Shown here: positions 26,795 to 35,600 of the stretch, piece after piece
Position numbering within the stretch: the stretch's first letter is position 1
Layout: the number at the start of each line of letters is the position of its first letter
Assembly (NCBI GenBank): GCA_016462645.1
Contig: JAEMSX010000008.1
Location: 1 to 64,000 of the forward strand
Source: Thermoleophilaceae bacterium
GTDB taxonomy: Bacteria; Actinomycetota; Thermoleophilia; Solirubrobacterales; JACPNS01
Direction: 5' to 3'
Length of the DNA: 64,000 bases
The notes under the pieces: generated by a model
Told to the model about the DNA's origin: nothing
The model's database searches: none
The model's input: only the letters and a program-made list of their open reading frames with translations
Made by a program: the position numbers and the translations under genes

Positions 26795-26953
26795 TCAGGC
26801 GGCGTTTGCCGCCTCGGTGTTCAGCTCGTCACCGACGAGGGTGCGCAACTCGTCGCGCTCCCCGTCGCTGAGGGCGAGCAGCTCGCTCCGCGTGACCGGC
26901 TTGCTCGGGACGCTGAAGAACCTCATCACATCGGTCAACTTCGCCATCGCCAT
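26795..26953 (-). CDS. Small hypothetical protein
   Basis: A 52-residue protein, MAMAKLTDVMRFFSVPSKPV, then TRSELLALSDGERDELRTLV. It is helical and charged, with no membrane segment. GAAGGA lies four bases before the chosen ATG, and a second in-frame ATG two codons later is also usable. A longer frame to 27127 has a poor N-terminal composition. It resembles short orphan proteins of actinobacterial mobile elements. Function unknown. It is the last gene of the leftward operon, ahead of a strong hairpin. Confidence 0.65.
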   Translation of the reverse strand: MAMAKLTDVMRFFSVPSKPVTRSELLALSDGERDELRTLVGDELNTEAANAA

Positions 26954-27130
26954 CGTGTCCTTCTTCCTGGAGTCGTTGCCTCCGCTTCGGCGGTGGACCC
27001 GGTGTCCTCCGCGTTGAGCCCACGATGTCCTTGGCCGATTGCGGCGGGCTCGCACGGCGCTTGCGCTCGGCATGCAGACGGTGACGATCTTAGAAATGTC
27101 GAGGGTCGCGAGCCCACGGCTCTCCACCCC

Positions 27131-27967
27131 TCACCGCGGGCAGCCGACGGCCCGAAGTGCGAACTCATCCCCCGGGGACAGCGCCAAGTCGTGAGGATTC
27201 AGGCCTGGGTTCATCACCCCGGGTGCGCCGGTGGCCGAGTGGTCGAGCCCGAGAGTGTGGGCGAGTTCGTGCATCAGAACGGCGCGCGCCTCCTCCATGT
27301 TCTCGGCGGGCAGCGTGTGGGGTGCCTGCGAAGGTCCGGTCAGGATGGTGACCTCGCCGAAGTTGATGAGCCCGTTGTAGCCGGACGCCGGCCCGCCCTG
27401 CCCCAGCTCCTCTGTGAAGGTCTCGGCAGCATCGCCACCGAGAGCGCCATACAGAACGGTGATTGCGCCCTCAACGTCCCGCGAGCCCTCGGGCTGGTGC
27501 TTGGGAACCAAGCGCAGGCCGCTCGTCTCCGAGAGGAGTGCCGTTGCTTCGGAGAGCAGGTCCTCGACCCCCTGGGGCGCCTGACCGATCAGGATGACTG
27601 GGATTGGGCGGCCGCACCGCCAGTGGAGGAGCCGCCCCTCGTCGGTGCGCATGAAGGCGTAGTCCCTCCCCTCCACTAGACCGTCTCCAGCCAGGTCCCG
27701 AACGGTGTGTAGCTCGGTGACAGCGGCCCAGAACTCGGGCGCTACTCGATCCCATGCGACATCGTCGTCGGCAACCCACAGCACCGCACCTGCGAGAGCA
27801 AGCACGAGGACACCGACCAGGGCGAGCATCCAGACCAACAACCGGGCAACGATGCGCGCTGCCCGGCATAGGGGAAACTGGCAACGGCGGGACACCGGGG
27901 CATCGACCTCGGCTCCGCCGTCCGGACGAAGTCGCGCTCTCCGGGCGCTCAGGGCATTCATCGACAT
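27131..27967 (-). CDS. Membrane-anchored matrixin-type metalloprotease
   Basis: About 278 residues from the chosen ATG. A single membrane segment (LLVWMLALVGVLVLALAG) lies near the N terminus. The zinc motif HELAHTLGLDH is followed by GVMNP, the Met-turn, as in matrixin/metzincin peptidases. The catalytic domain would be outside the cell. The frame is open to a TTG at 28114, but the added 49 residues look non-native. It pairs with a second matrixin encoded by the gene next but one upstream, so the two are probably paralogues. Cell-wall or partner-surface protein processing during mating is possible but inferred. Confidence 0.82.
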   Translation of the reverse strand: MSMNALSARRARLRPDGGAEVDAPVSRRCQFPLCRAARIVARLLVWMLALVGVLVLALAGAVLWVADDDVAWDRVAPEFWAAVTELHTVRDLAGDGLVEGRDYAFMRTDEGRLLHWRCGRPIPVILIGQAPQGVEDLLSEATALLSETSGLRLVPKHQPEGSRDVEGAITVLYGALGGDAAETFTEELGQGGPASGYNGLINFGEVTILTGPSQAPHTLPAENMEEARAVLMHELAHTLGLDHSATGAPGVMNPGLNPHDLALSPGDEFALRAVGCPR

Positions 27968-28128
27968 ATCACTCAGCTCTTCGTTCGTCTCGGCTCGAGC
28001 TGACGCGTGCTTCAGATGTAGCAAGCGCGGTCCAGACTCGTCGTCTTCAGTGATAGGGACACTGACCGGCCTCGATAGCGGTGCCCTCGCAGCGGGCTTG
28101 CACGTGCGATGCAACCAAACCCGGCGTG

Positions 28129-28473
28129 CTACTCGGCCTCGTCGGATTCACCTAGGTCGGAGTCGTCGAGGATCTCGGCGCCGAGGAGGTGCTCCAGCAT
28201 CCTGAGGATCTGACCGATCGACATCGGCGCATCCCCAACTGCCTCGTGAGCCTCGGCCTGGTGATCATCAACGCCTTCGGCCTCGTACATGCCCTCGTCC
28301 GTCGAGGCGAACTCGGCGTAGATCGCGTTCCAGTCCGGCTGACGACGCTCTCGATCAAGGTCATCGAGGAGGTCGACCTCCTCGGTCGCCGGCACGAAGA
28401 AGTAGAGAAGGGTCAGCGTCACTCCGCCCCCAGGGAGGTCGTCGGAACCATCCCAGACCCAGTCTTCGACCAC
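28129..28473 (-). CDS. Acidic hypothetical protein
   Basis: A 114-residue, strongly acidic protein between the two matrixin genes. After VVEDWVWDGSDDLPGGGVTL comes a beta-rich LLYFFVPA, then Asp/Glu-rich helices (SIGQILRMLEHLLGAEIL). I chose the GTG just beyond the upstream matrixin stop; the frame extends to 28515 but would overlap that gene by 35 bases. It has no signal peptide or known domain. It could be a cytoplasmic partner or regulator of the proteases, but nothing shows this. Confidence 0.55.
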   Translation of the reverse strand: MVEDWVWDGSDDLPGGGVTLTLLYFFVPATEEVDLLDDLDRERRQPDWNAIYAEFASTDEGMYEAEGVDDHQAEAHEAVGDAPMSIGQILRMLEHLLGAEILDDSDLGESDEAE

Positions 28474-28480
28474 TACTCGC

Positions 28481-29263
28481 TCAGCACCCGACGGCTTGGA
28501 GTGCGAACAGGTCACCCGGGCCCAGCACAGGCTTGGCGTCGGCGGCCGAGGTCGGTGTCATGACCTCGGGGAGCCCGTCCCTGGAGTGGTCGAGACCCAA
28601 TGCGTGCCCGATCTCGTGCATCAAGACCTGCTGGCCGGTGGGCGTGTCCGGGTCCATGTCGTTGCGGACGATCACGCGGCCCGACTGGATCAGGCCGCTG
28701 GAGTTGTACGTCTGTCCGCCCTTCCCGACGACGTCTCCCGACACGCTCATGCCGTACGCGGACTGGCCCTCATCGACGTACCGGATGCGGATGGCACCGT
28801 TGCCGCCCACGGGGACTGCGGATGTTGATTGGACTGTGAGGGGAAGGGCGCTCGCGTCGACGAGGCGATCGACGACAAGGTCAAGGGCGGCGTCAGCACC
28901 GGGCGGCGCAGTACCCTCGACCGCGACGGGGATGGGCTCGGAGCAGGACCAGTGAATGGGCCGTCCGTCGATGCGGGCCTGGAAGGCGAAGTCTCGGCCC
29001 TCTTCGACGTGGTCGCTCTCGTCCTGTGCGTCCGACGAGGGCGCGATCGCGACGATGGGCGCCGCCTCGGGCCCTGCAGAGACTTTCGGCGTGGCGGTCG
29101 CGGCAACGTGGCCCAGGCCGACGAGAAGCGGGACTGCGAGGAACGCCCCGAGCGCGGACTGCGGCCCGGTCACCCTACGGCTAGGACTTCCTCGGCGGCC
29201 CACGCGTCGACGGGCGGGACGGGCGACGCGTCCGCGTCGCCGTGCTGCGCCGTGTCGTGCCAT
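28481..29263 (-). CDS. Secreted matrixin-type metalloprotease
   Basis: A 260-residue protein with a long Arg-rich leader, then a hydrophobic stretch (LGAFLAVPLLVGLGHVAATA) that acts as a signal or anchor. The zinc-binding HEIGHALGLDHS is followed by the Met-turn EVMTP. GAGGAG lies seven bases before the ATG. The catalytic part is similar in plan to the matrixin encoded at 27131-27967: both have GRDxAFxxR-like and HWxC-P-I-PV segments. A duplication is likely. It follows the 467-residue membrane protein in the same leftward operon. Confidence 0.83.
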   Translation of the reverse strand: MARHGAARRRGRVARPARRRVGRRGSPSRRVTGPQSALGAFLAVPLLVGLGHVAATATPKVSAGPEAAPIVAIAPSSDAQDESDHVEEGRDFAFQARIDGRPIHWSCSEPIPVAVEGTAPPGADAALDLVVDRLVDASALPLTVQSTSAVPVGGNGAIRIRYVDEGQSAYGMSVSGDVVGKGGQTYNSSGLIQSGRVIVRNDMDPDTPTGQQVLMHEIGHALGLDHSRDGLPEVMTPTSAADAKPVLGPGDLFALQAVGC

Positions 29264-29323
29264 TGCTGGCTCCTCTCCGTCCGGGCCGAGGCCGTTGATG
29301 TGCCTCGGCCCGGACTTGGGTGA

Positions 29324-30727
29324 TCACTCGACTCGCGAGTGGTTCCAGGGGTGCTGCGGGAGCGCGCCGCGGCGCTCTCGGAGGAGCTGGCTCTCCTCAC
29401 GGAGTCCGTGCAGGCGTGACATGCGGTCGAAGACGGGCTGCATGTCGACGGTGCTCGCGCCGGGGATGCCGGTGGAGATGGTGCCGATGGGGCCGCTCGC
29501 GGCCGGCTCAACCTTCATCGGCTCCGGAGGCGGCATCTCGGTGTCGAGGCTGAGCTGGACGCACACGAACAGGTAGTCGTCGCGTGCGCCGTTGACCTCG
29601 TTCTGAACCTCGTCCCTGATGCGTGGCAGCTTGTCGGTGACGATCTCTTCATCGATCGCCTCGAACCTGGTGATCAGCTCCTCGATCTCGGCCAGCAGGT
29701 CGGTGTGCTCGTCGAGGTCGTCGTCGAGGTCCTGCCCCATCGCGTCGCGCTCGCGCGACACCTGGCTGCCGTCGAGGGCCTTGCCCCAGTAGGTGAGCAC
29801 TGGGAGAAGGAGCCCGGTGATGGCGGCGAGGACGATCATCACGACGGTGACGATCAGGCTGCCACCGGCGAGGGCGGTGAGCCCGCGTTCGATCATGCCG
29901 AAAGTGATCCCCCCCGCTGCGACGAAGGCGATGATCCCGTAGATGAGCCGGTTGCGGCGGCTCTTCTCGGCCTCATGCGACTGACGCTCTGCCTTCTGCT
30001 CCCGGGCGTGGTTGTGTGCCTCGGCCGCGTGGTGGATCGACCAGGCGAGGATCATGCAGATCCCCACAACGAGGACGACCGCGAAGGTCCACCCCATCCA
30101 GTCCAACCACGGCTGGAGGATCGGCACGTTCAGGAAGTACGCGGCGAAGACGAAGAACCCGAAGGCTTCCGCCCACGGTGCCCACTTGGCGATGAACCGA
30201 AGCGCCCTGGGCACCCGGTCGTGGTGACGCATGCCGTTGGCGCGGTCGTCCTCGACGCGCTCGGTCGACTCGGTGACGTGCTTGACCGCGTCGTGTCCAC
30301 CGAAGCGCTTGTTGCCCTCGGGCGTGGAGATGTCGCTCGGGAACTTGGCGAGCAGGTCGAGGTTCGCCTTGATGGTCTCGATGAACACTGCCATCTCGTC
30401 CAGGGCCGGGTCGACCAGGGCCTCCAGCTGCTGGCGCAGCAGCCCCTCGCCACGAAGGATCCAGTACTTGCACAGGGCGACCACGGCGATGAAACCCGGC
30501 AGCCACTTGGACCGAGGTGTACCGGTTCCGTGGTACTGGTCGATCGTCATCTCGACGATCGGCTCCGTCCGGTCGTACTGGGCCTTGTCATCGCAGAGTC
30601 CGGCACGCAGTGCCTCGCTCTTGGTGTAGCGCGGTCGGGGCCGGCGGCCAGCCCGTGGGGCCGCGCCAGTCCCGTTCTCGTCGTCTCCCGGCCCCTCGGG
30701 GAACGGGTAGATCTCTGCTGCGGTCAT
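29324..30727 (-). CDS. Large membrane protein of unknown family
   Basis: A 467-residue protein. The N-terminal 80 residues are basic and Pro/Gly-rich (RAGRRPRPRYTKSEALRAGL). A short hydrophobic segment (LPGFIAVVALCKYWIL) and two membrane pairs follow at about 185-225 and 255-305. A coiled-coil-rich soluble region (TDLLAEIEELITRFEAIDEE) and a C-terminal tail come after. AGGAG lies seven bases upstream of the ATG. It lies between the OmpA-domain protein and a matrixin in one operon. I do not recognise the family. A structural part of an envelope-spanning machine fits its shape. Confidence 0.75.
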   Translation of the reverse strand: MTAAEIYPFPEGPGDDENGTGAAPRAGRRPRPRYTKSEALRAGLCDDKAQYDRTEPIVEMTIDQYHGTGTPRSKWLPGFIAVVALCKYWILRGEGLLRQQLEALVDPALDEMAVFIETIKANLDLLAKFPSDISTPEGNKRFGGHDAVKHVTESTERVEDDRANGMRHHDRVPRALRFIAKWAPWAEAFGFFVFAAYFLNVPILQPWLDWMGWTFAVVLVVGICMILAWSIHHAAEAHNHAREQKAERQSHEAEKSRRNRLIYGIIAFVAAGGITFGMIERGLTALAGGSLIVTVVMIVLAAITGLLLPVLTYWGKALDGSQVSRERDAMGQDLDDDLDEHTDLLAEIEELITRFEAIDEEIVTDKLPRIRDEVQNEVNGARDDYLFVCVQLSLDTEMPPPEPMKVEPAASGPIGTISTGIPGASTVDMQPVFDRMSRLHGLREESQLLRERRGALPQHPWNHSRVE

Positions 30728-30743
30728 TGAACTGCTCCTGTTC

Positions 30744-32003
30744 TCAGTTGGTGATGGTCACGACGACGGAGCGGTTCCGCGCGTCGTAGGGGTCGGGGTA
30801 GGGCTGGTTCCGGTTGCCCATGCCGACGGCCTTGATGTGGCCGGACGGGACGCCCAGCGACTCAAGGAGCTTGGAGATCGCCTTGGCCCGCTTGAGGCTG
30901 AGATTCAGGGCGAACGTGTTGTTGGGGTCACTGCCAGCGGTGTGACCGACAACCGTGACCGACGAGTCGGGTCCGATCTGCTGGACACAGTCGCGCAGGG
31001 CGGTCTTGGTGCTGGCCGGGTCGAGCAGGCGGGCGGAGTCCGGCGCGAAGTACGCGCTGGTGTCGACCGTGCATGTGCGGGCCTCGGGGTTGACCGGCAC
31101 TGGTGTGCTCGGCGGTGCGGGGATCGGGACCACCGGTGCTGCGACAGTGGATGCCGCCCCGGTGCCGTCGACGTACTCGAAGCGGACCTTGGTGGCACCG
31201 CTGGCCTTGGCGAGTGCGCTCCAGAGGGCCTCGCGGTACTCGACCTGCGGCTGACGGAGTTGCTCTTGGCCACCAGCCACCGGTCGGACGACGAAGGTGA
31301 TGTCCGCGCCGGAGAGATCGGGGAGCTCGCCGGACTTCTTGAGGTCGCGGACGACCCTCTTCGGCGAGACGTCCCAGCCAAGGCGTCGCATGTCCAGCGG
31401 GTCCGCCGTGTCCAGGAGGCTGGACACGATGTAGATCGGCACCCGGGTGTTGAGCTGAAGACGCTCCAGCCCGAGGAACATCGCCTGACCCGGCTCCGAC
31501 GCACTCGTGTCGTTGATCTTCTGCGCGACCAGCTCGAGGTTCTTGGTCGTGGCCTCCTCAGCCCGGGCTGCGACCTTAAGGACCGTGCCGTTCTCGAGCT
31601 TCGGCGTCATGTCGAACACCTCGTCCGAGACGGCCTTGCCGTCCCCCCCGACGCCGATCAGCCCGATGCTGCGGTAATCGGCCGCGGCGCGCCGCAGCTC
31701 TTCGCCGAGCGCTCCCGTCATGGGAATCGACTGTGCGTTGGCCGTGGCCTGGTCGAACACGACCTGGGCGGACTGGTCGCCGGGCAGGCAGCAGTCCTTG
31801 ACCTTCTGCTCGGCAGCGCCGAAGACGGCGAGCGCCGCGACGATCAGGACGACGACGATGCCACCCGCGATGAGTGCGACCTTCTTGGCCACCCCCCTGG
31901 TGCGGCGCGGCCGACGAGCTGCGGCCCCTCGACGTCGACTCACCGACTGGCGAGACCGCTTGGTGCGGACCGAGCGCTTGCGACTGATGGTGTTCGTTGC
32001 CAT
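30744..32003 (-). CDS. OmpA-domain protein with N-terminal anchor
   Basis: A 419-residue protein. A basic cytoplasmic tail (about 1-45) is followed by one membrane helix (VALIAGGIVVVLIVAALAVF), a von Willebrand/vesicle-like middle region and a C-terminal OmpA/MotB peptidoglycan-binding domain (YFAPDSARLLD, NLSLKRAKAI, GMGNRNQPYPD, RNRSVVV). I chose the ATG at 32003 because GGAAGGAG lies six bases upstream; the frame runs on to 32141 with poor composition. It would tie the envelope apparatus to the cell wall. Its operon neighbours are a large membrane protein and matrixins. Confidence 0.82.
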   Translation of the reverse strand: MATNTISRKRSVRTKRSRQSVSRRRGAAARRPRRTRGVAKKVALIAGGIVVVLIVAALAVFGAAEQKVKDCCLPGDQSAQVVFDQATANAQSIPMTGALGEELRRAAADYRSIGLIGVGGDGKAVSDEVFDMTPKLENGTVLKVAARAEEATTKNLELVAQKINDTSASEPGQAMFLGLERLQLNTRVPIYIVSSLLDTADPLDMRRLGWDVSPKRVVRDLKKSGELPDLSGADITFVVRPVAGGQEQLRQPQVEYREALWSALAKASGATKVRFEYVDGTGAASTVAAPVVPIPAPPSTPVPVNPEARTCTVDTSAYFAPDSARLLDPASTKTALRDCVQQIGPDSSVTVVGHTAGSDPNNTFALNLSLKRAKAISKLLESLGVPSGHIKAVGMGNRNQPYPDPYDARNRSVVVTITN

Positions 32004-32180
32004 GACCACTCCTTCCCTCGCTGTGAGACCCGTGGTTGGTGAACCACGGGGCCGACAGCTGGGCGTCCGCTGATGCGGGAACTGCCGACGGAAATGAGTG
32101 AACCGGCGCGCGCTTGCGTGGCCGTTGCGGGTGAATCGCACGCTCCTTGCATTGCGGGCACGTTGCCCGCCGGGCGTGCT

Positions 32181-32201
32181 GCCGAACTCAGATTGTTCGG
32201 C
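32181..32201. terminator. Hairpin in the gap before the OmpA-domain gene
   Basis: GCCGAAC and GTTCGGC (32181-32187 and 32195-32201) pair perfectly around a 7-base loop. A second GC-rich hairpin (GCACG-TT-GCCCG/CGGGC-GTGC) lies directly to its left, at about 32157-32178. They sit about 50 bases after the small membrane protein gene, in the 245-base gap before the OmpA-domain gene. There is no T-run, so they may be terminators or mRNA-processing signals. Confidence 0.4.
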
Positions 32202-32248
32202 TGCTAGTCGATCGAGTGATCAGCGTTGGGTGCGCCATCGGCGTCGTT

Positions 32249-32578
32249 CTAAGCCACAACGATACTCCGGCGAACGACGCGGCGCATCCAGGTTCGCGCT
32301 AGCAGGAGTGGTGAAAGCCCGGCTATCCAGACGAACTTCATCGCGTTCCAGAAGAAGAGCAAGACCAACACGTTAAGCCAGCCGAGAGCTGGACGGGTGG
32401 CAAGCTGAATGGCGAGAGTGGTCAGGCCCAGGTAGGCGGGCGTGGCAACGACGGCGACGGGAATCGCCCACTTCAGGCCGCGTGGGGTGCGGAGCCACTC
32501 GACGGCCCGGTTGGTGGGCATGTAGAAGCGGAGGTAGCCGCGAATCGCGGTGCTGAGGTTCCAGAGCATCGTGAGCAT
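32249..32578 (-). CDS. Small membrane protein, two hydrophobic segments
   Basis: A 109-residue protein with membrane segments at about 38-58 (WAIPVAVVATPAYLGLTTLA) and 66-88 (LGWLNVLVLLFFWNAMKFVW), and an amphipathic start (RGYLRFYMPTNRAVEWLR). This short family recurs on actinobacterial mobile elements and is sometimes labelled sulfate permease without good reason. GAAGGAG lies six bases upstream of the ATG. It follows the relaxase gene after the palindrome at 32625-32658. Function unknown. Confidence 0.7.
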   Translation of the reverse strand: MLTMLWNLSTAIRGYLRFYMPTNRAVEWLRTPRGLKWAIPVAVVATPAYLGLTTLAIQLATRPALGWLNVLVLLFFWNAMKFVWIAGLSPLLLARTWMRRVVRRSIVVA

Positions 32579-32624
32579 GAGGGTCTCCTTCAGGTGGGGC
32601 TCACTTCCTCTCTACGCGTGCCGT

Positions 32625-32658
32625 CCCCAGGACGGGCGCACCTGCGCCCGTCCTGGGG
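32625..32658. repeat. Perfect 34-base palindrome built from two copies of the dispersed motif
   Basis: CCCCAGGACGGGCGCA (32625-32640) and TGCGCCCGTCCTGGGG (32643-32658) are exact reverse complements, separated only by CC. Two more copies of the motif lie within 90 bases, at 32700 and 32731, in the last codons of the relaxase gene. It lies between the relaxase and the small membrane protein gene. It could serve as a terminator, a protein-binding (partition or transfer) site, or both. Confidence 0.75.
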
Positions 32659-32690
32659 ATGGATCGACCGGAACTGCTTCTCTGTACTTG

Positions 32691-35600
32691 CTATCCGATC
32701 GCCCGTCCCCTCGGCTCGACCGATCGGCCGCGCCCGTCCTGGGTCGCGGCGGCGTGATCGGCGACGGCTCGGGCACGGCGGATCGCCTGCTCGGCACGGG
32801 CGGCGTCGAGCTTCTGTGCCTCGGTGCGGGGCTCACCAACTGCGCTGCAGCTCTCCACCTTGTAGCGGTCACGGTAGGCGGCGACCGTCCCAACCTCGTG
32901 GAGCCACCGGCGGCGAGCAGCATCTGCCGTCGGCTCGACGCCCATACGCTTCAGCCACGGCGCCTTCGACGCGCACAACTGCTCCGCGAGCGCGGTCGCC
33001 CGACTCTCCATCAGCTCGGCACGCTCGGTAAGCGCTTTCGCCATCTCCTCACTCATCATGCCCTCGGCAACCGGGATCAGACCGACAATCAGCTTCGGCG
33101 TGGGGCCGCGCTTGCCCTGTCTCGGCGGGGCTGCCGTTTGGAGGCGACTGATCAGAACAGCGCCAATGTCCTCGGCGTCCTCGAGCGACCGTCTCGCGAC
33201 GAGGGCCGGCAGGACCAGTTCGATGTCGTAGTGGTTGGCCTCGGCCCGACGCAGCTCGGCGGTGAGCGGACCGAACGAGTCAGAGGCGAGCACTTGCTCG
33301 GCCTGAGCCTTGGTCAGGCCGCTTTTGGCAATCGTCCTGATCCAGCGGTCGCGCTGCGCGACGGCCCCGATGGTCTCGTACTCGGCGGCGATCTGAGCGA
33401 TGGACGAATAGCGCTCCTGCTCCTCGACGATGATCTGGTGCGCCGACAACTCCGCGCCGGTGTGCTGGAGCACGCCGTAGAGAACCGTGTGGGCGTTCAC
33501 GCCGTCGGGCTCCGGCGGAGCGTGACCCTCGTCGGGCTTGTCTAGCGCGACGTACGCGACGTTGGACTCCCGACCTCTGGTCATGGAGACGTAGAAGTTC
33601 TCCCTCGTGGTCGAACCCGAGACCACCACGTGCGAGCTATCGACGGTGATGCCTTGGGCACGGTGGGCGGTGACGGCGTAGCCCAGGTCGACGTGCTCAG
33701 CCACGTACGCCGCGGGCAGGGTGACCGTGCCACAGAAGGCGACCCCGAGACGCTCGACCGTGATCGAGCCGTCCTTCCTGACATCCGCGACGCGCCACCG
33801 GTCGCCGTTGCGTACCCAACCGCCCCGCAGCGTGCGGAGTCGACGGTCATTGTTGCGGGTGATGACGAGGTCGCCCTCCGAGGCCTGGGTGCCGTCTGCG
33901 AGGTTGACTTCGATATCGCCGGTCGGGTCGGCGACGATACGATCGGCACGAGCACGACGGTTGAGGTGCTTGACCGTCTCGGACGCCTCAGCGACGAGGA
34001 CCGACGAGCGCCCCTCCCCCACGTCGGCGGCCCATGCGAGGTAGGCGGCATCCATCATCTCCTCAGTGGTGCCCTCGCGGACGCGCTGCTTGGCGATGTA
34101 GGTGCTGATGACCTCCGTGCGCCCGAACCGTAGGTCGAGCGACGCGGTCTTCTCCCACTCGTGGGTGAAGCGTTGGACCTCGGTCAGCTCGGGGGTATCG
34201 GAACGCGCGGAGGCCAGCAGGGTGAACGCCCCTCCGGCATCGACCGACTGGAGCTGCGCCCAGTCGCCGACGAGTAACACCTTCGCGCCCGCGGTGGCTG
34301 CGAGCGCGGTGAGCCGGTCGAGGGTGAGCGTGCCGGCGAGGGTTGCCTCGTCGATGATGACGAGCTGACCCTTGCGGAACTGCGCCCGTCCTCGGTCGAA
34401 CTCGTGCAGCCACTTGGCGGTGTTCTCGCAGTCGATACTCAACTCGTCGGCGAGCACCTGGGCGGCGACGGCGCTCGGGGCGAGGCCCACGACACTGTTC
34501 CTTCCGTGGGCCTTGGCCCACGCGGTCTTCAGTGTGTGCATCGCTGTTGTCTTGCCCGCGCCGGCTGGGCCGACGAGCAGGTCGACCTGGCGTCCGGACA
34601 CAGCAATGCAGGCGAGCGTCTCGGACTGCTCGGCACTCAGGAGGTGCTGCTTGCCCGTCGCCCGCTCAATCACGTCGAGGCTGACTCCCGGGGCGGTGAG
34701 GTCGGCCGAGCGCGCGAGCAGGCGGTCCTCGGCGGCGAGCAGTTGCTGAGACGTGAAGACAACCGAGTGCCGTGGGCGGAACACCGTGGTGCCGTCGTCG
34801 CGCCGGAACACCTCCGGGCTGGCTGCCAGTTCCGGAGGCGTCAGGGTGAGCGACTCCTGCTTCGCGGCGTCGACGATCATCCCGACGACGGCCTCGCGGT
34901 CCTCGACGCTGCCGAAGCGCCAGCCCATCGTCTGCCTTGACGCCTCCCCCCAGAGATTCCAGTGTCGCCAGGTCGAGCGCCTCTCCCCCACTGCTCCGAC
35001 GACCGAGATACCGACCTCGCGGATCGCGTCGAGGGGCACGTCGTCGGCCCGGAGGGCAGGACGGGCGATGGGACGAGCAGTGACTTTGCGCGCCCACTCG
35101 ACTGCGCCCATGCCCAGGATCTTCTGCGCCCGGCCTCGCCATCCCTCGGTCAGCTCGGAGAACGGCCGGATGACCTTCTCGGGCCGAGTCGCCAGCGTGG
35201 CCCGAGCGCGCAGTTCGATGATCTTGGTCCGGGACGGGCGATGCCCTCGTGTGACGACGTACTCCTCGATCAGGCGGTCCTTCTCCTCGTCGATGTGCCG
35301 CGAGCGGCTGGAGAATTCGCGAACCAGCGGCTCGGGGACAGGCGCCAGCTCCCACGCGGGGTTGCGGTCTTTGCCGCGATCACGCTGCTCCCACTCGATG
35401 CCGAACAGCCTCGTGATGCGGTCCGCGAGGACTGCGTTGTAGTGCTCTGAGATCGCGATGACGGCGGCGTGCATCGGTCGCCCGTCCAGGCTGCGCCAAT
35501 GTCCGTCTTCGACGGTCTTCACCTTGTTGGAGATGACGACGTGAGTGTGGAGCTGCGGATCGCCGAGCCGGGAGTCCCAGTGGTCGTACGCCGTGGCGGC

